Positions 26,583 through 38,765 of a DNA stretch of 64,000 nt are shown piece by piece. The position numbers and the translations under genes were made by a program. The DNA comes from Mansonella perstans (taxonomy: Eukaryota; Nematoda; Chromadorea; Rhabditida; Onchocercidae), in NCBI GenBank assembly GCA_037074765.1, contig JBAMDO010000570.1, positions 558,001 through 622,000 of the forward strand, read 5' to 3'. The notes beneath the pieces were generated by a model. The model was not told the DNA's origin, ran no database searches, and saw only the letters and a list, made by a program, of their open reading frames with translations. Each line of letters begins with the position of its first letter. Within the stretch, counting starts at the first letter, position 1.

Positions 26583-26604
26583 GTATGTGTATGTGTGTGA
26601 TGTA

Positions 26605-26637
<33 letters not shown>

Positions 26638-26681
26638 TGTGTGTGTGTGGTGTGTGTGTGTGTGTGTATGTGTTGTGTCTG

Positions 26682-26767
<86 letters not shown>
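26583..26767. repeat. (GT)n microsatellite
   Basis: About 180 bp of GT dinucleotides with occasional tgtatg and ttgtg interruptions. The Cys/Val-rich and His/Thr-rich frames across it are artefacts of the dinucleotide repeat. Confidence 0.97.
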
Positions 26768-26769
<2 letters not shown>

Positions 26770-28241
26770 GAAATGAAACATGAAAATCAGATGATGATTT
26801 CATTAAATTTATCCGATTGACAAAATAAATGTTATTATTTTAACTATTTTTCATTTATTATTAATATTGTTATTGTTATTAATATTTTTTAATGCTTAAA
26901 AATAAATTAGCAAAAAATTCTTTTGAAACAAATATTTTAGCAATTTATCATTGAAAAAAATTTGAAAGAGAAAACAGTAATCATTTTCAGGCATTAAACT
27001 ATACGCCTTTCTCTTTTGCTTTTTCTTTTTTTTTAAAAAAAATTTGTTTCTCTGCTTCTTTCATCGGTTTACTTTTAATCTTTTTTTCCCCTTTCTTTTC
27101 CACTTTCTTTTCTTACCTTTCATTTCTTTTTCTTTCTTTTTTTTTAAAAAAAAAAAAAAAAAACATTAATTTTCATTTTAACAGTAGATGGTTAAATTTT
27201 CAAGGGAAATTCAAATATTTTCCATATCATTCAAGTAACAAACTTTTATCATTGAAAATAAATGAATTGCAAATACCACAAATCATCTATTTTCTCCTTC
27301 TTTTTTTCTTTTCCCCCTCTTTTTCTCAATTCTTTCTATCTCTCTCTCTATGTTCCGGTTTTTTTCTTCGAGTTCTGAAGAATACATTAAAATGGTTGAA
27401 GCAGTTGTCATTTCATTCCGGATAAAAGTAGGCTGTAATTATTAATGAAAACATCAAATGTACCGTATGAAGACATTGCAATTTTGACTGTTTATTATTG
27501 TTTGGAAATTTTTTTCCAATTTAACAATTCCATTCCTATGCAATAGAAATTTCAATTTCAATTCAAGTATTTAATATTATGTTTCAATAAATGAATTGAT
27601 GAAGAAATGAAGTGAAAAAACTGTGTATTATATTTAATTATGCAAGCAGAAAGAAAAAATTTAAAACTTTTCATTTTCTTTTATTTGTTCAAAAAATCAA
27701 TATTTTCTTCAAATAAACTTTTAAATTAGAGAAAGAAGCCATTTGCTTATTGCATTATAACTAAAATTAAACTAAACGAATAGATCATCAGTACTCAATA
27801 AAACTTGTAGAAAAAGTAAATAAATGGGTGAAATGGGTAAACTCAATTAATGGGTGAAACTAGTACACTGGCAAATTCAAATTATCATCGATTTGTCTGG
27901 TAACCCGAAAACAAATTGATTTGATTATTAATTTATTTAAAATTAAGTTCGGTAAAAAAAACCCTTTGGTAGGTAAATGAAAAACCATGATCTGAATGGT
28001 GCAGTGAATAACTAAATTTATCATCCACAATAAATTCATAAACAATAATTAAATTGATGGTTAATTATCGATAATGAATAAATATTAAATCTCATTTAAC
28101 TAATAAAATATCCGATCAGAAATTTTTCAAAATTTAAAATCATAAATTTTTTTGTTGCAAAAAAAATGTATATTGAAATTTTTTTTTGTTTTTTGCAAAT
28201 TTTGCTAATTCAAAATACTTGATGAAAAAATAATTACTTAC

Positions 28242-28261
28242 CTGAAGTTTGCTGTCATCTT
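28242..28261 (-). CDS. Candidate 20-nt microexon
   Basis: This segment is flanked by a tttatcag acceptor and a consensus gtaagt donor. Joined after the phase-1 end of the 34339-34402 segment it gives GAA GAT GAC AGC AAA CTT CAG (EDDSKLQ) and ends in phase 0. Microexons this short are known in neuronal genes. The support is splice signals and phase only. No further exon could be placed downstream. Confidence 0.35.
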
Positions 28262-28390
28262 CTGATAAATTTCAGGATGAAAATTAACCCAAAATTATAT
28301 ACATACAAAATTACTAAGTAAAAGGAGTGCTAATTTTCTTTTTTGAACGATTGAAAGGAAAAATACCGGAATTAGGTTCATGATAATGAG

Positions 28391-28675
28391 CAAAATTGTA
28401 CACCAGTCGGGTAATCTTGTTATTATGAAAATTGTAAACTAACCAGGTTGTTCTCGTATTATGCAAGATTTTATACAAATCAGGTTATCCAGATACTATG
28501 CGAAATTGTACCCACAGTTCAGGTTATTTTGATATTAAGCAGACTTAATTTTTATACAAATCAAGCTACCCTGATCTTAAATAAAACTGCCTACGAACAA
28601 GTTGTGCCGCATTAAGCAAAATTACATACGACTCAGATTAATCTGATACTATGCAAAATTGCATAGAAATTGCTT
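28391..28675. repeat. Degenerate minisatellite, period about 37 bp
   Basis: About eight diverged units share the pattern aaaattgtacac then atcaggttatc then gatactatgc. Unit starts are near 28391, 28429, 28465, 28502, 28541, 28581, 28617 and 28655. The repeats differ by substitutions and small indels, so the array is old. Confidence 0.65.
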
Positions 28676-30007
28676 AACTACTAAAAAATACTACCAAATT
28701 ACAGTAATTCGTTGCGTGAATGCTGTTTACTGTAAGCCATGATCACGTCGAATAAATGCACAAATGTTATACGACGATATAAGCTTAAATATTACGCAAA
28801 AAACGGAAAAAGTACTGTTTGAAGTTTTTTAAAAATTTGATAGCTATCCTATTTGTAATATGATTGTCAATTCAGTAGAAATAGTTTTAATACACATTCA
28901 AATTTAGATCCAAATCATATAAGCATTAAATTTAATTTCAAATTTGCGCAGAACATTATGTAATTTTTGCACTGTCTTTCTCTTAAAATGTATTGTTGAA
29001 AGTTCGCATTTGCTTCTGCTTGGAAATAAGTGTTTTATTTTGATGGTGATAATGACGACAACAGTACAAAAATATTTGCTGTAAGTTGAAATCTGCTTTT
29101 TTTTCAAAGTTTAGCTTATAATTAAGCAACAAACAAATAATAAAGTTGCGCCTTGATAAATCCATGTAATTAATTGACAGTATATAATAATGACAAAAGT
29201 AACTGAAAATACATTAATTAATTGACTGATTTTATGTATATTCTATTAAACAAAGAACTAATTTTGAAGTAATGAAAATAAATTAATTAATTAACTGATT
29301 TCATGCATGTTCTGTTAATCAAAGAATTGATTTTAATTTCCTAAAAACTCAATGTTTCAAAATTGGAAACGCAAAAAAAAATGCAGTTTGTAATTCGCTA
29401 CTTCAAAACATTTCTTGTAATAATAACATAGCAATAATAACTAATAATAATAACAATAAAATAATAATAATAATAATGCAACAATAACAGAACCAATAAA
29501 TATAGCTATGATTCTTTTATTCGAATAATATTTAAATAATAAATAATAAATTAATGATTTCTTTTTTCAATTAATTAACTTTTAAGTAATCAAAATTTAA
29601 ATAACTTAGATATTGCTTAAAAAATCAAATTCAACAGTAAGTTAACAGCTCCTGCTTATTAGTTCAAACTTCATAATAATCGAGTGATCCATAATTAATC
29701 CCAATTGCAACGTGTATGCATTGGCCAAATGTATTTAGTGATAAATCATCATAGCAGTACAGTAACCTGTACTTCTATGATTATCATACATTCCATATAA
29801 CTAGGAACTTGGGTCCGATTGGTATATTAAATTATATTATGGTTTTTTTTTTTTTTCATTAAATTTACATTGCATCCATCAGGTTTACCGATTTTCCGTA
29901 TTGAACAGAATGTTTTAGAAGAGAACAAACAGTGCTTACTTGAAATTAACTTTCCGCTTTTTTGGAACATATTTTTTCGGTATGAACTTTCCAGGGAAAA
30001 GCAATCG

Positions 30008-30083
30008 TCAAGACGGATGTGGCATGATCTCATGATTCATTTTTCCTTTTATAGCACATGATATACAAGCACATCCGTATTGA
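30008..30083. mobile_element. Short hairpin element, copy 1
   Basis: The ends are tcaagacggatgt and acatccgtattga, inverted with one mismatch. The interior carries tgatctcatg and cacatgat. The same layout recurs at 36781-36872, so this is a dispersed element and not a chance hairpin. Confidence 0.6.
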
Positions 30084-31089
30084 AGATCGGATTAACATTG
30101 GATATGTGTGGATCAAGAGTTAAATGGATGTTATTTCAAGAGAAGTATTTGTTACAACTGAGACATTTTAAATTCAAAAAAACAAACAAACTGTTACAAC
30201 ATCTTCCTAATGAATTTAACCGGAACTATATACACTAAATATAAAATTATTAATTATAATGATCTGATCTGTTAATGCTAGAATGAATCAAACCATCCGA
30301 TTGCCGTATCTGAATCTGAAAATATTCGCAAGCATCAATTCATTTATAAAATTATCGAATGATATTTTAATTATTGGAAAAAAAGAAAATAAGTGTGCAC
30401 ACTTTTTCTTTTCTTTCTTTCATTCTTATTTTCAGAATCATTTTAATTTCAAAATTATCAAAACAAATTCATTGGGAAAAAAAAAAATTGTAATAATTTT
30501 TGCATTGCATTAAACAATAAAAATGAATAGTTAATAATGAGAGTAAATTTGTATGACGTAATTATACAAATGAAAAAAATATTGAATGAAATGAAATAAG
30601 TAAAAAGTTCATCAATACTTTTTTTTTTCTAACAAAGGTCAATAACACTTGCACTTAAATGAGGTCAATTTGTTCTCTTCCTTCCACTTTTCTTCACCAA
30701 TGAAACAAAATCATTTTTTTTCCGTTTTTCTTTCCGGTCTAAAATGAATTGAATAACAAAACAGACAGGCATAGCATCAATGTATATATGTTAGCAATGA
30801 TTGAATGAAAAGAACCAAAATGAACCAAACAAAACCAACAACCAACTAATAGCATAACAAACAAGTGTGTGTATGTAATGTACAAAACATAAATTATACT
30901 AATGAACATAGAGGGATGAAAAATAAGCAATGATTTAAATAAGCAAAAGAGAAAAAAATGAAATGAAATGAAATGAAAAAGGAAGAGAAAGAAAGAAAAT
31001 AACAGGTAAAAAATATTAAAATAGAAAGGAAAAAAAAAAATTCAAACATTCTCAAAGGAATGTTTTAAAAAATATGAATGTGAAAATTA

Positions 31090-31190
31090 ATATTTGGTAG
31101 AGAGAGAGAGAGAAAGAGAAAGAGAAAGAGAAAGAAAGAAAGAAGGAGAGAAAAATAGAGGAGAGAGATGGAGAGAAAGAGAAGGTGAAA
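31090..31190. repeat. (GA)n purine tract
   Basis: Imperfect GA/GAAA repeats on the plus strand. No open frame of interest. Confidence 0.9.
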
Positions 31191-31383
31191 AGGTAAAAAA
31201 AAAATTTTAAAAAATTTGACAAATAACAGAAATTTTTCAGGTGAAGAAAAAATATTTCAAGGGGTTAAAAATTTATGATTTATCAAAGATGACAGGCACA
31301 ACATTCCACTCATATATATATAAATAATGTATTATCTATACATCTATATAAATATCTATATGTAAACATATAAAATAGATAAC

Positions 31384-31576
31384 ACACATACACATACATG
31401 ACATACACATATACATACACACACATACATGACACACAGATACATGACACACACATACGTGACACACGCATACACGACACACACATACATGACACACACA
31501 TACGTGACACACGCATACACGACACACACATATATGACACACACATACGTGACACACGCATACACGACACACACAT
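31384..31576. repeat. Tandem 15-bp repeat with 45-bp higher-order period
   Basis: Units gacacacacatacgt, gacacacgcatacac and gacacacacatacat alternate to make a 45-bp superunit repeated about three times, after more degenerate units. Because 15 is divisible by three, all frames stay open and give periodic DTHIR/DTRIH or CVCHV-type peptides, which are not taken as genes. Confidence 0.9.
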
Positions 31577-31652
31577 ATGTTGAGTTTACTTATGCTTCCA
31601 ATCTATGATTACTTTTTTTCCATTTACAAAAAGACATAAATACAAATACACG

Positions 31653-31654
<2 letters not shown>

Positions 31655-31714
<60 letters not shown>

Positions 31715-31787
31715 CACACACATATACACACACACACAACACACACATACACACACACACACAAACCACACACATACACATATGAGT
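31655..31787. repeat. (CA)n microsatellite
   Basis: A near-perfect CA run with a few tata and aaac interruptions. The open frames across it are artefacts. Confidence 0.97.
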
Positions 31788-33704
31788 TTAGTTTAATTGT
31801 TGTTAAACTTTTAATTTGATTGTTTTCTATTCACATATAGAGAGATAGATACAACAAAAACATAAGGCAAGATACACGAACCCAGACACAGACACACATA
31901 CACATACAAATACATACAAACATTTTGTTAAATTCCAACCCGTGATTAATTTCATTTTATTCGTCTGCTTTTTCTATCCTTCTTTTCCTTTTCTTTAACT
32001 CAGTTAATTAATTAATTGGAAAAACGTGATAATTAAAAACGATTAATTCTAATTTTTTCAAATAAAGACATATTTCGAGGATTAATTGAAAAATTTTCAA
32101 ACAAATATCAAAAAGCAAAAAACAAACGAATGAAATCATAGCTTCAAAAATGCTTCACCATTTTCAGCTAACAATGAAATGGACGAAATCCTTAATATAT
32201 TTCATCATATGATCATATCAGTACATATTTTGCACAATATTGATAATGATATACTTAAAAACTTAATTTTTTTTTCAATCTCTCATTTGCTTCAACAAAA
32301 ATGTTTGAGGAAAATTGAGAATTAGGGAAAAAATGAACGAAATTAAATGGATTAATGTTAATTTATTATTTCAAAGGGAATTATTTTCTATAAATGATAA
32401 ATAAAAATTGGAAAAAAAGAAGCAAAATTAACAGTTTTAAAAGAAAAACGTTATATAAAATACAGTTTGGATGGAGTTAATGTGGGCAATAATTTGAAAT
32501 AAAATATTAATTCCAACTATATGATTATTAAGGATTGAGAGACACAGTGGATTATTTCTATGAGTGAGAGAAGCAATGGATCATTTCCGGCTTTTTTTTT
32601 CAATTTAAACAAAAATATGATAATTCTCAAATCATTGCAGGAGCAATCAGAAACTTCAAACAATTCTGCTGGCTTTTCAAAATTTTTTTTTTTGAATCTT
32701 CTAGTTATTTTAAAATCTTCTAGTTAAAAATTTACTTCTGGTTATTTTAAAAATAAGAAATTTTAAATTTCAAAATCTTCTAGTTGACAGTAAATAAAGA
32801 GTACTTAAAGAATGTAATTAAGCAACAATGGTAAAGTAAATTGTTTAAGACAATTTTCAAGTTTTAATCATTCAGTGTATCTGCACATTACTTACGGATT
32901 CAGTTACTGTGTGCTAAATTTTCATTTACGAAAGCATTAACGAGCTGACATTAAAATGGACAAAAAATTTTTTCGAATCTTTCTTTTTTTTCAATCAATT
33001 TTAATTCGAAATACGCTGGAAAAATAAATGGTGAAGTTGATTCAGACGTGGAATTTTGGAAATATGGAACCAAGGGTAAATTTAAAAAGTTTCTACAATG
33101 AGATAGTTCAATTATCTCGGGATCTCGGGAAAAACGTCGAAAAAAAACCATTAAGAGCTGACTAACATGTTCTGATAAACAGTAGCTCGAATTTTTTTTT
33201 CTTTTAAATGAAAAATTTCAATTTCTTCACTAATATATTTTCGAGCATTGGAAAAAGCAGCCAACAAATAAATTCCGAAAAATAAAATTACAATAAAATT
33301 CTAGGCTATTAGCTATAACTTTCATTCTAGCTGTTAAAACTGCTTCTTACTATTCTCTCATGCAAAATTAAACTATTTAGATTCCTTTGAATTTTAATGT
33401 ATTAATCCTTACCGGACAACATTTAAAACTATTTTCCATTTCTCTCAGTCTCTGAATATCATGGAATATTTTCATCTGACGATCAACAGTCATAAAATAC
33501 TCCGATACATCTAGCTATCTTTGCAACACATCATGATTCTGTCCCAATTTCATTTGTCCACAGCTTTTTCACATAATAATTGTCCATTCAGACAATTTCG
33601 ATGCAATAAGGCATTATTAATGAGATACTGATTAATTAATTGAACATTAATGATTAATTAATTATCAGGTAGTAATTAATTACTAATTAATGGACACTGT
33701 CAGA

Positions 33705-34110
33705 TTTTGAGCTATGCTAGCGGTAACTTATGCTTCAAGTAGATCTCCCTTGCCAAACAGATCTCAACCAAAAGTCAGGCAATGTACGTCCACGAGCAGG
33801 ATGGACAAATTAGCCTTCGGCCAACTATCTTAGGGGAAGAAAGACAACTCTTGTTGCAATCCCGGGCAACATGAAGCTTGATTAGCCTCTATAATGTTGA
33901 CCATCTAAGATAAGGATAATCTAACCAAAATCTGCGCCTGATCTCGCTGTTGCCATCCAAGTTTGCTAGGCCATGCTAGATGAACCTGTGCAGTAAATAG
34001 TGAGTAGTTCTGCGCACGCTTGCCTTATTATCCACTGCGTCGGCTCAAGGATTCAGCCACGCTCAGTCTGTATCAAACGTGAATGAAATCCTATAAATCT
34101 TCGTTTCGTA
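33705..34110 (+). mobile_element. Decayed retrotransposon fragment (5' region)
   Basis: This is a block much less AT-rich than its flanks. Its part at about 33940-34085 (gatctcgctgttgccatcca, then tgaacctgtgcagtaaatag) is recognisably related to the reverse complement of 47335-47470, which lies just 5' of reverse-transcriptase remains. It is therefore a second insertion of the same element, here on the plus strand. It is full of stops, and no coding frame survives. Confidence 0.5.
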
Positions 34111-34338
34111 AAGTCAAGCCACAACGACGAGTTAATTAAATTAAAGTTACCTAAAAAGCTTTTTTTTTGAGCAAAAATCATTCCCACATATAACTCTCTC
34201 TTTTTCTTTCTCATTCAAATATATGAATATTATTCATTTTTTTATTCTTTCATAATTTTTTTTTTCGCTTACTCTACCTAACCTTTACCCTTTAACCTTT
34301 ACTCTTAGTATTCCTTCTCTCTTAATCATTTATCTCAC

Positions 34339-34402
34339 CTGAAAAGTCGCCTTTGTTGCTTCCTTTTATTACTTTGACAATACTTTCTTTCTTAGCTTTT
34401 CT
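34339..34402 (-). CDS. Candidate internal exon (Lys-rich)
   Basis: A tgtttacag acceptor and a cag|gtgaga donor bound 64 nt. They read RKAKKESIVKVIKGSNKGDF and onward (21 codons plus one base), open only in this frame. Phase 0 at its start matches the end of the segment at 38604, and phase 1 at its end matches the microexon at 28242. It is unrecognised, basic and probably intracellular. Confidence 0.4.
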
Positions 34403-34989
34403 CTGTAAACAAATAAAAAATATGAAAAAACCAATAAAATATATTTCCTAAAATGTTTATACATTTCCTGTAACAAATTATATGAGCCATTACATATGTT
34501 TCGGTTTTTTTTTCCTTCTTTCTTCACACTTCCGTTTATCCTGAAGTGGAATGAAGAATATTTGAAAACGGAGAAATTTCCATACATATATAATAATTTG
34601 TGATCCAATATTATAGCATTTAATCTTTGGTAAATTTTATATTTTGAAAGTTATTAAAATGGAATTAAGAAAATTTGATCATTGTGTGTATTAATTTTTG
34701 TATCACTGATAGATATTTTGTATTACCATTAAAATATATTAAATTTAAATTAGATGGAAATGAATTAAAGGAAGGAATGATAATAATTTGATAATGGAAA
34801 GATGTGATATGTTTCCATCACTGATAGTTTCATTTGAGTCATTTTTTAACTTTTTCAATATGAAATGGCTATAGCTGTATTGCTATCAAATGATAAGAGG
34901 GAAAAAAACTAAGAATATCGATGCATATCAAATCTTTAAACCATGCTACAGTCTTTATCAGTTATCAAATTGATAAGGAAAAAGAAATG

Positions 34990-35240
34990 TGATTAGTTTA
35001 AAAATTTCAACTTGTCCATGATAACATTGATCAGTTCTATCCTTTTTGTTATTTGCAATCAATAGCACATTTATAACAGTGATAAGACAATCACTTTATT
35101 GCGACATATGCACAACATTAATTTTGTTGTAACATATCCTAGATATCAGTGATAACAATGACCATTTTGTTTTTTCCATATCAATGATAATATAATCATT
35201 TTACAGCAGCATATCACTATCACTGATAATGACAATAATT
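34990..35240. repeat. Degenerate repeat with cagtgataa / cattttgtt motifs
   Basis: Units of about 35-40 bp share tcagtgataa...acaatcattttgtt...catat, clearest at 35080-35240. The surrounding 34800-35000 has weaker copies. An old minisatellite is likely. Confidence 0.45.
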
Positions 35241-35349
35241 CAATTCAAAATTAATGTCAATAGTAAATGAATCAAAATGATAAATGGGAAATATATTAGA
35301 GGGAAAAAAAATTTTCAACAATTTTATAATCATTAAATCTTTGGTTTTC

Positions 35350-35600
35350 TTTCTTCCTCTCTCTCTCTCTCTCTTGCTAGTCTTTTGTCTTACTTTATTT
35401 CTCTATCTTTTTCAACATTTTTCAATGATAAATTGATGATCATTTCTGGTCTCGATTGATGATTCATTAAACTATCATACAGGATTCCAGAAAGATAGGA
35501 CGAGAATGACGAAATGATCAACACTTTCTCACTCACTCTCTCTCTCCCTTTCTCCCTCTCTTTCCCTCACTCTCTCTCTCTTTCTCACTCTCTGCAAATG
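35350..35600. repeat. (CT)n-rich tracts
   Basis: CTCTCT and CTCACT runs at 35357-35374 and 35527-35592, with non-repetitive sequence between. Similar tracts occur at 38250-38282 and 43898-43927, and (GA)n at 42822-42840. Confidence 0.9.
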
Positions 35601-35856
35601 AGAAATTAGACGGATATTTGTCATTGCCGACCTAAATTTATTCCAGTCGCATTCCACAATATCAATGCATATTTTTGATGATAATATATTTAGACAAGTT
35701 GTACGTGCAATACCACTAAATGATAGTAATGACAGTAATCACGATCATAATGATAATGATTGTAACATTGATCAATTTGATATCTCAATGCATAACAATT
35801 GAAAAAAAATTTTCTTTTTTTGTTACCTAATATATAAGCATGATAATTATTATGAT

Positions 35857-35965
35857 TATAACTGATAATTATTATGAATATAACTGATAGTTATTATGTT
35901 TATAACTGATAATTGTTGTGACTATAATTGATAATTATTATGAATTATAAGTGGTAATTATTATT
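35857..35965. repeat. 22-bp tandem repeat
   Basis: About five units of tataactgataattattatg with small differences. It is followed by ATT-rich low-complexity sequence to about 36070. Confidence 0.8.
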
Positions 35966-36780
35966 GTTAATATTATTATTACTGTCATCATCAATGTCAT
36001 TATTATCAGTATTATTACTATATGATAAAATGACTGCCAATCAATACTATTATTAAGATAAAAGATTAATATTGTCATTATCACTCACCTATCATTTTAA
36101 TATTATAACTCTTCAATAACAATATGATAAACAAATTACCAATCAGTTTAGTGCATAAAAAATTTAGTAAATATAAATTGTTTCGAGGAAATAATACAAA
36201 AACAATAACTATCAACAATTTTAGATTATATAAAAATTTATTTAAATCTTTTTTATTCTCTTTTTTGTTTCTTTGGAAAAAAAAAATGCTTAGTGATAGA
36301 ATATAATCATCATTGATCAATCAGTATGATAGAATAGTTATTGTCATCTTCGTTCAGTCAACAGAAAGCTAATAGTTGAAGAAGCAAAACTATCGCAAAT
36401 AAGCATCGTACAAAAATAAAACTCACAACAATAATAATTAATTAATTTAATAATAATAATAATAAATAAAAAATAATGCGATATGAAATGTATGTTTGCA
36501 AAAATTCTATAAACGTAACTGAGGAAAAGGAAAACATCCCATTATTAAATTAATGATAGAATGAATAGTTTCGTTATAAAAATTCTTTTCTAATTCGTTG
36601 AATTTTTGTTAATTTTTCTACTTTATGCCTGCAATGTACTTTCATCTTTTCCTGTAGTTTATGTTAAATTTTTGAAGGAAAAAAAGAAAGGAAAGAATTG
36701 ATGTGAAATTGAAATTTTAATTATCAAATTGATAAGTTAATTAAGGAATACTAATCGATATGATGTTCATGTAGAGGTAT

Positions 36781-36872
36781 GGCAGCTATGATATCAAGAC
36801 GGATGTAAGGTGATCTCATGGAATTCAACACTATACGACATGATTTCACACACATCCGTCTCAAGATCTGCC
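36781..36872. mobile_element. Short hairpin element, copy 2
   Basis: The ends are ggcag...tcaagacggatgt and acatccgtctcaaga...ctgcc. The interior tgatctcatg and gacatgat matches copy 1 at 30008. It fits a tiny MITE or fold-back element. No coding sequence. Confidence 0.6.
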
Positions 36873-38247
36873 GCACTAAATATATTTATTATATATGGAA
36901 ACTATGAAGAAAGAAGAGAGAGAGAAAGAATAGATGAAAGAATGAGTTATGTTCTGAAATTACTGAAGAAATGATCTATTTTAAAGAGATGAAAATGAAA
37001 TATAGGAATAATTAATCGAATAATTTAGTCATTGTACTGGAAAAAATATCGAGAGAAAATCATGATTGTGATAATAAATAATTGATATCAGTAGAAAATA
37101 TGCAACATCTGGCAGAAGAAGCGATAGAAAAAGAATAGCTGGAAGAGATTTGAGAATGAGAAAGCTGAAATAACAATTTGCATATCGCCCACATAAATTA
37201 CTGCTTTTTTTACAGCAATTCAAATGGATAACAGGATTGGGTAGTTTGCAGAAGGTGGTTAATTAAGGAAGTGAGAAGTTCTTGTTAATTAATTTACGGA
37301 TTTCATTCTTTTGAATGCAAGTATACATACGCACATATATATTGCAAATCATTCCAAAATAAAAGGAAAAAAGTGAAATTCAAATATTTACAATTAAATC
37401 ACAAAACTTTGGAAATCCTGTAGATGTATGTGTATGTTTGCCTTTTTTTTTTGAAAATTTTCCGATCAAAAATTTGCACCAACTTATAAAGATAAGAAAA
37501 AATTTCTGCAATGCAATTAATTAGTTATTTCATATTAGCATTTTATGCTTACATGCAAGCTGCTTCAAACTTTCTACCTTTAAACCAATTATTATTTCTG
37601 GAAAACTTATTGATCATTTTCATTTCCTTTTTTTTTTCCTGTAATACCAAAAACTTTTATTACATTTTACTCTTTTTCAAGTCATTTCAAATATCATATG
37701 AGTGTGTGCTCTTGAAATGTGATAAAAGCAATTTTCTGATGGTCGTGCATATCAACAGAAACGTTTCGCCTAAATTTAGCCTGAAAAGTTGACGAAATTT
37801 AGGGAAGCAAATGAATTGAGTGTATCCTGAATGAAATAAATCAAATCTGCGAGTGAATATCTTCATAAACATTTATTCTTTTCTAATTTTTTATATTTTT
37901 CAAATAATTCATATATTTTAAAAATTCGAAAAAAAGATATTCTGAAGTGATTCCATGGCGAATTTGTAATTTAATTTTTCATGTAACATTTTGGAAAAAT
38001 TCCATCTATCAAATATTTGCAAAAATTTATGGTTATGAAGCGAAGGTAAAAAAGATCACAGCAATATCTTTTAATTTCAAAATTCTGTCATTTCTGATGA
38101 CGATGATTATGGCAAGTGGAAAAATTAATGCTAAAATTAATTAAGGAAAAGGAGAAAACAAAAATTTAGAGAGCAGTGCTATGTATTATTGATTCATTCA
38201 TACCTTTTAACAATTAATTAATTTTAATCGTTTCACTACTTTTTTTT

Positions 38248-38280
<33 letters not shown>

Positions 38281-38603
38281 ATTTTGTCCTTCTTTTAACG
38301 TATATTTATCATGCATTGAAATTTCAACAATATAAATTGGACGATTAATTAAATAATGGCCATATTAAAATATAAATTAATCAGTACTGCTATATATATA
38401 TATTTGAAAATTTTTAATTTTATTGTGAAAAAACAGAATAAATCGATCAATCAATATTGCTAATAAAGTAAATTGATCAATCAATATTGCTATGCTTCAT
38501 TTAGTGGAAATAATAGTGAATTTTAAGTAGACGAAATTAAATGAAGATGAAGTATAAGTATCAGTTTTTATTATCACCACAATCATTAAAGCACTTTTCT
38601 CAC

Positions 38604-38765
38604 CTGTCCATACAAAAAGGTTGGCAGCAATGTTGTCATTGCTAGCGACGATAGGTTGTCGCGCGATAGTTGTCGTCGTTGTCGTCGTCAGCGCCGTTGT
38701 TGTCGTGGCGCTGTCGTCGGCGTGGTATCATTTGTCGGCGCTGTCGCTGAAGTCAATTTGGTTTG
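38604..38765 (-). CDS. Candidate first exon, start codon at 38639
   Basis: This 162-nt island is markedly GC-rich (GAC/ACA/GCG triplets) within AT-rich DNA. It is bounded by a cttctttcag acceptor and a cag|gtgaga donor. The frame ending in phase 0 has a TGA upstream and then an ATG at 38639 giving MTTLLPTFLYGQ. I read the first 126 nt as 5' UTR behind a trans-splice acceptor and the last 36 nt as coding. The protein is unrecognised. An alternative frame encodes a Thr-rich stretch ending NIAANLFVWT, so the frame choice is uncertain. Confidence 0.35.

Noticed and set aside
26525..26820. His/Thr-rich and Cys/Val-rich open frames on both strands
   Set aside because: They are produced entirely by the (GT)n microsatellite.
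31310..31800. Several open frames with periodic Cys/Val/His or DTHIR peptides
   Set aside because: The 15-bp and CA repeats keep all frames open, and no start context or splice support exists.
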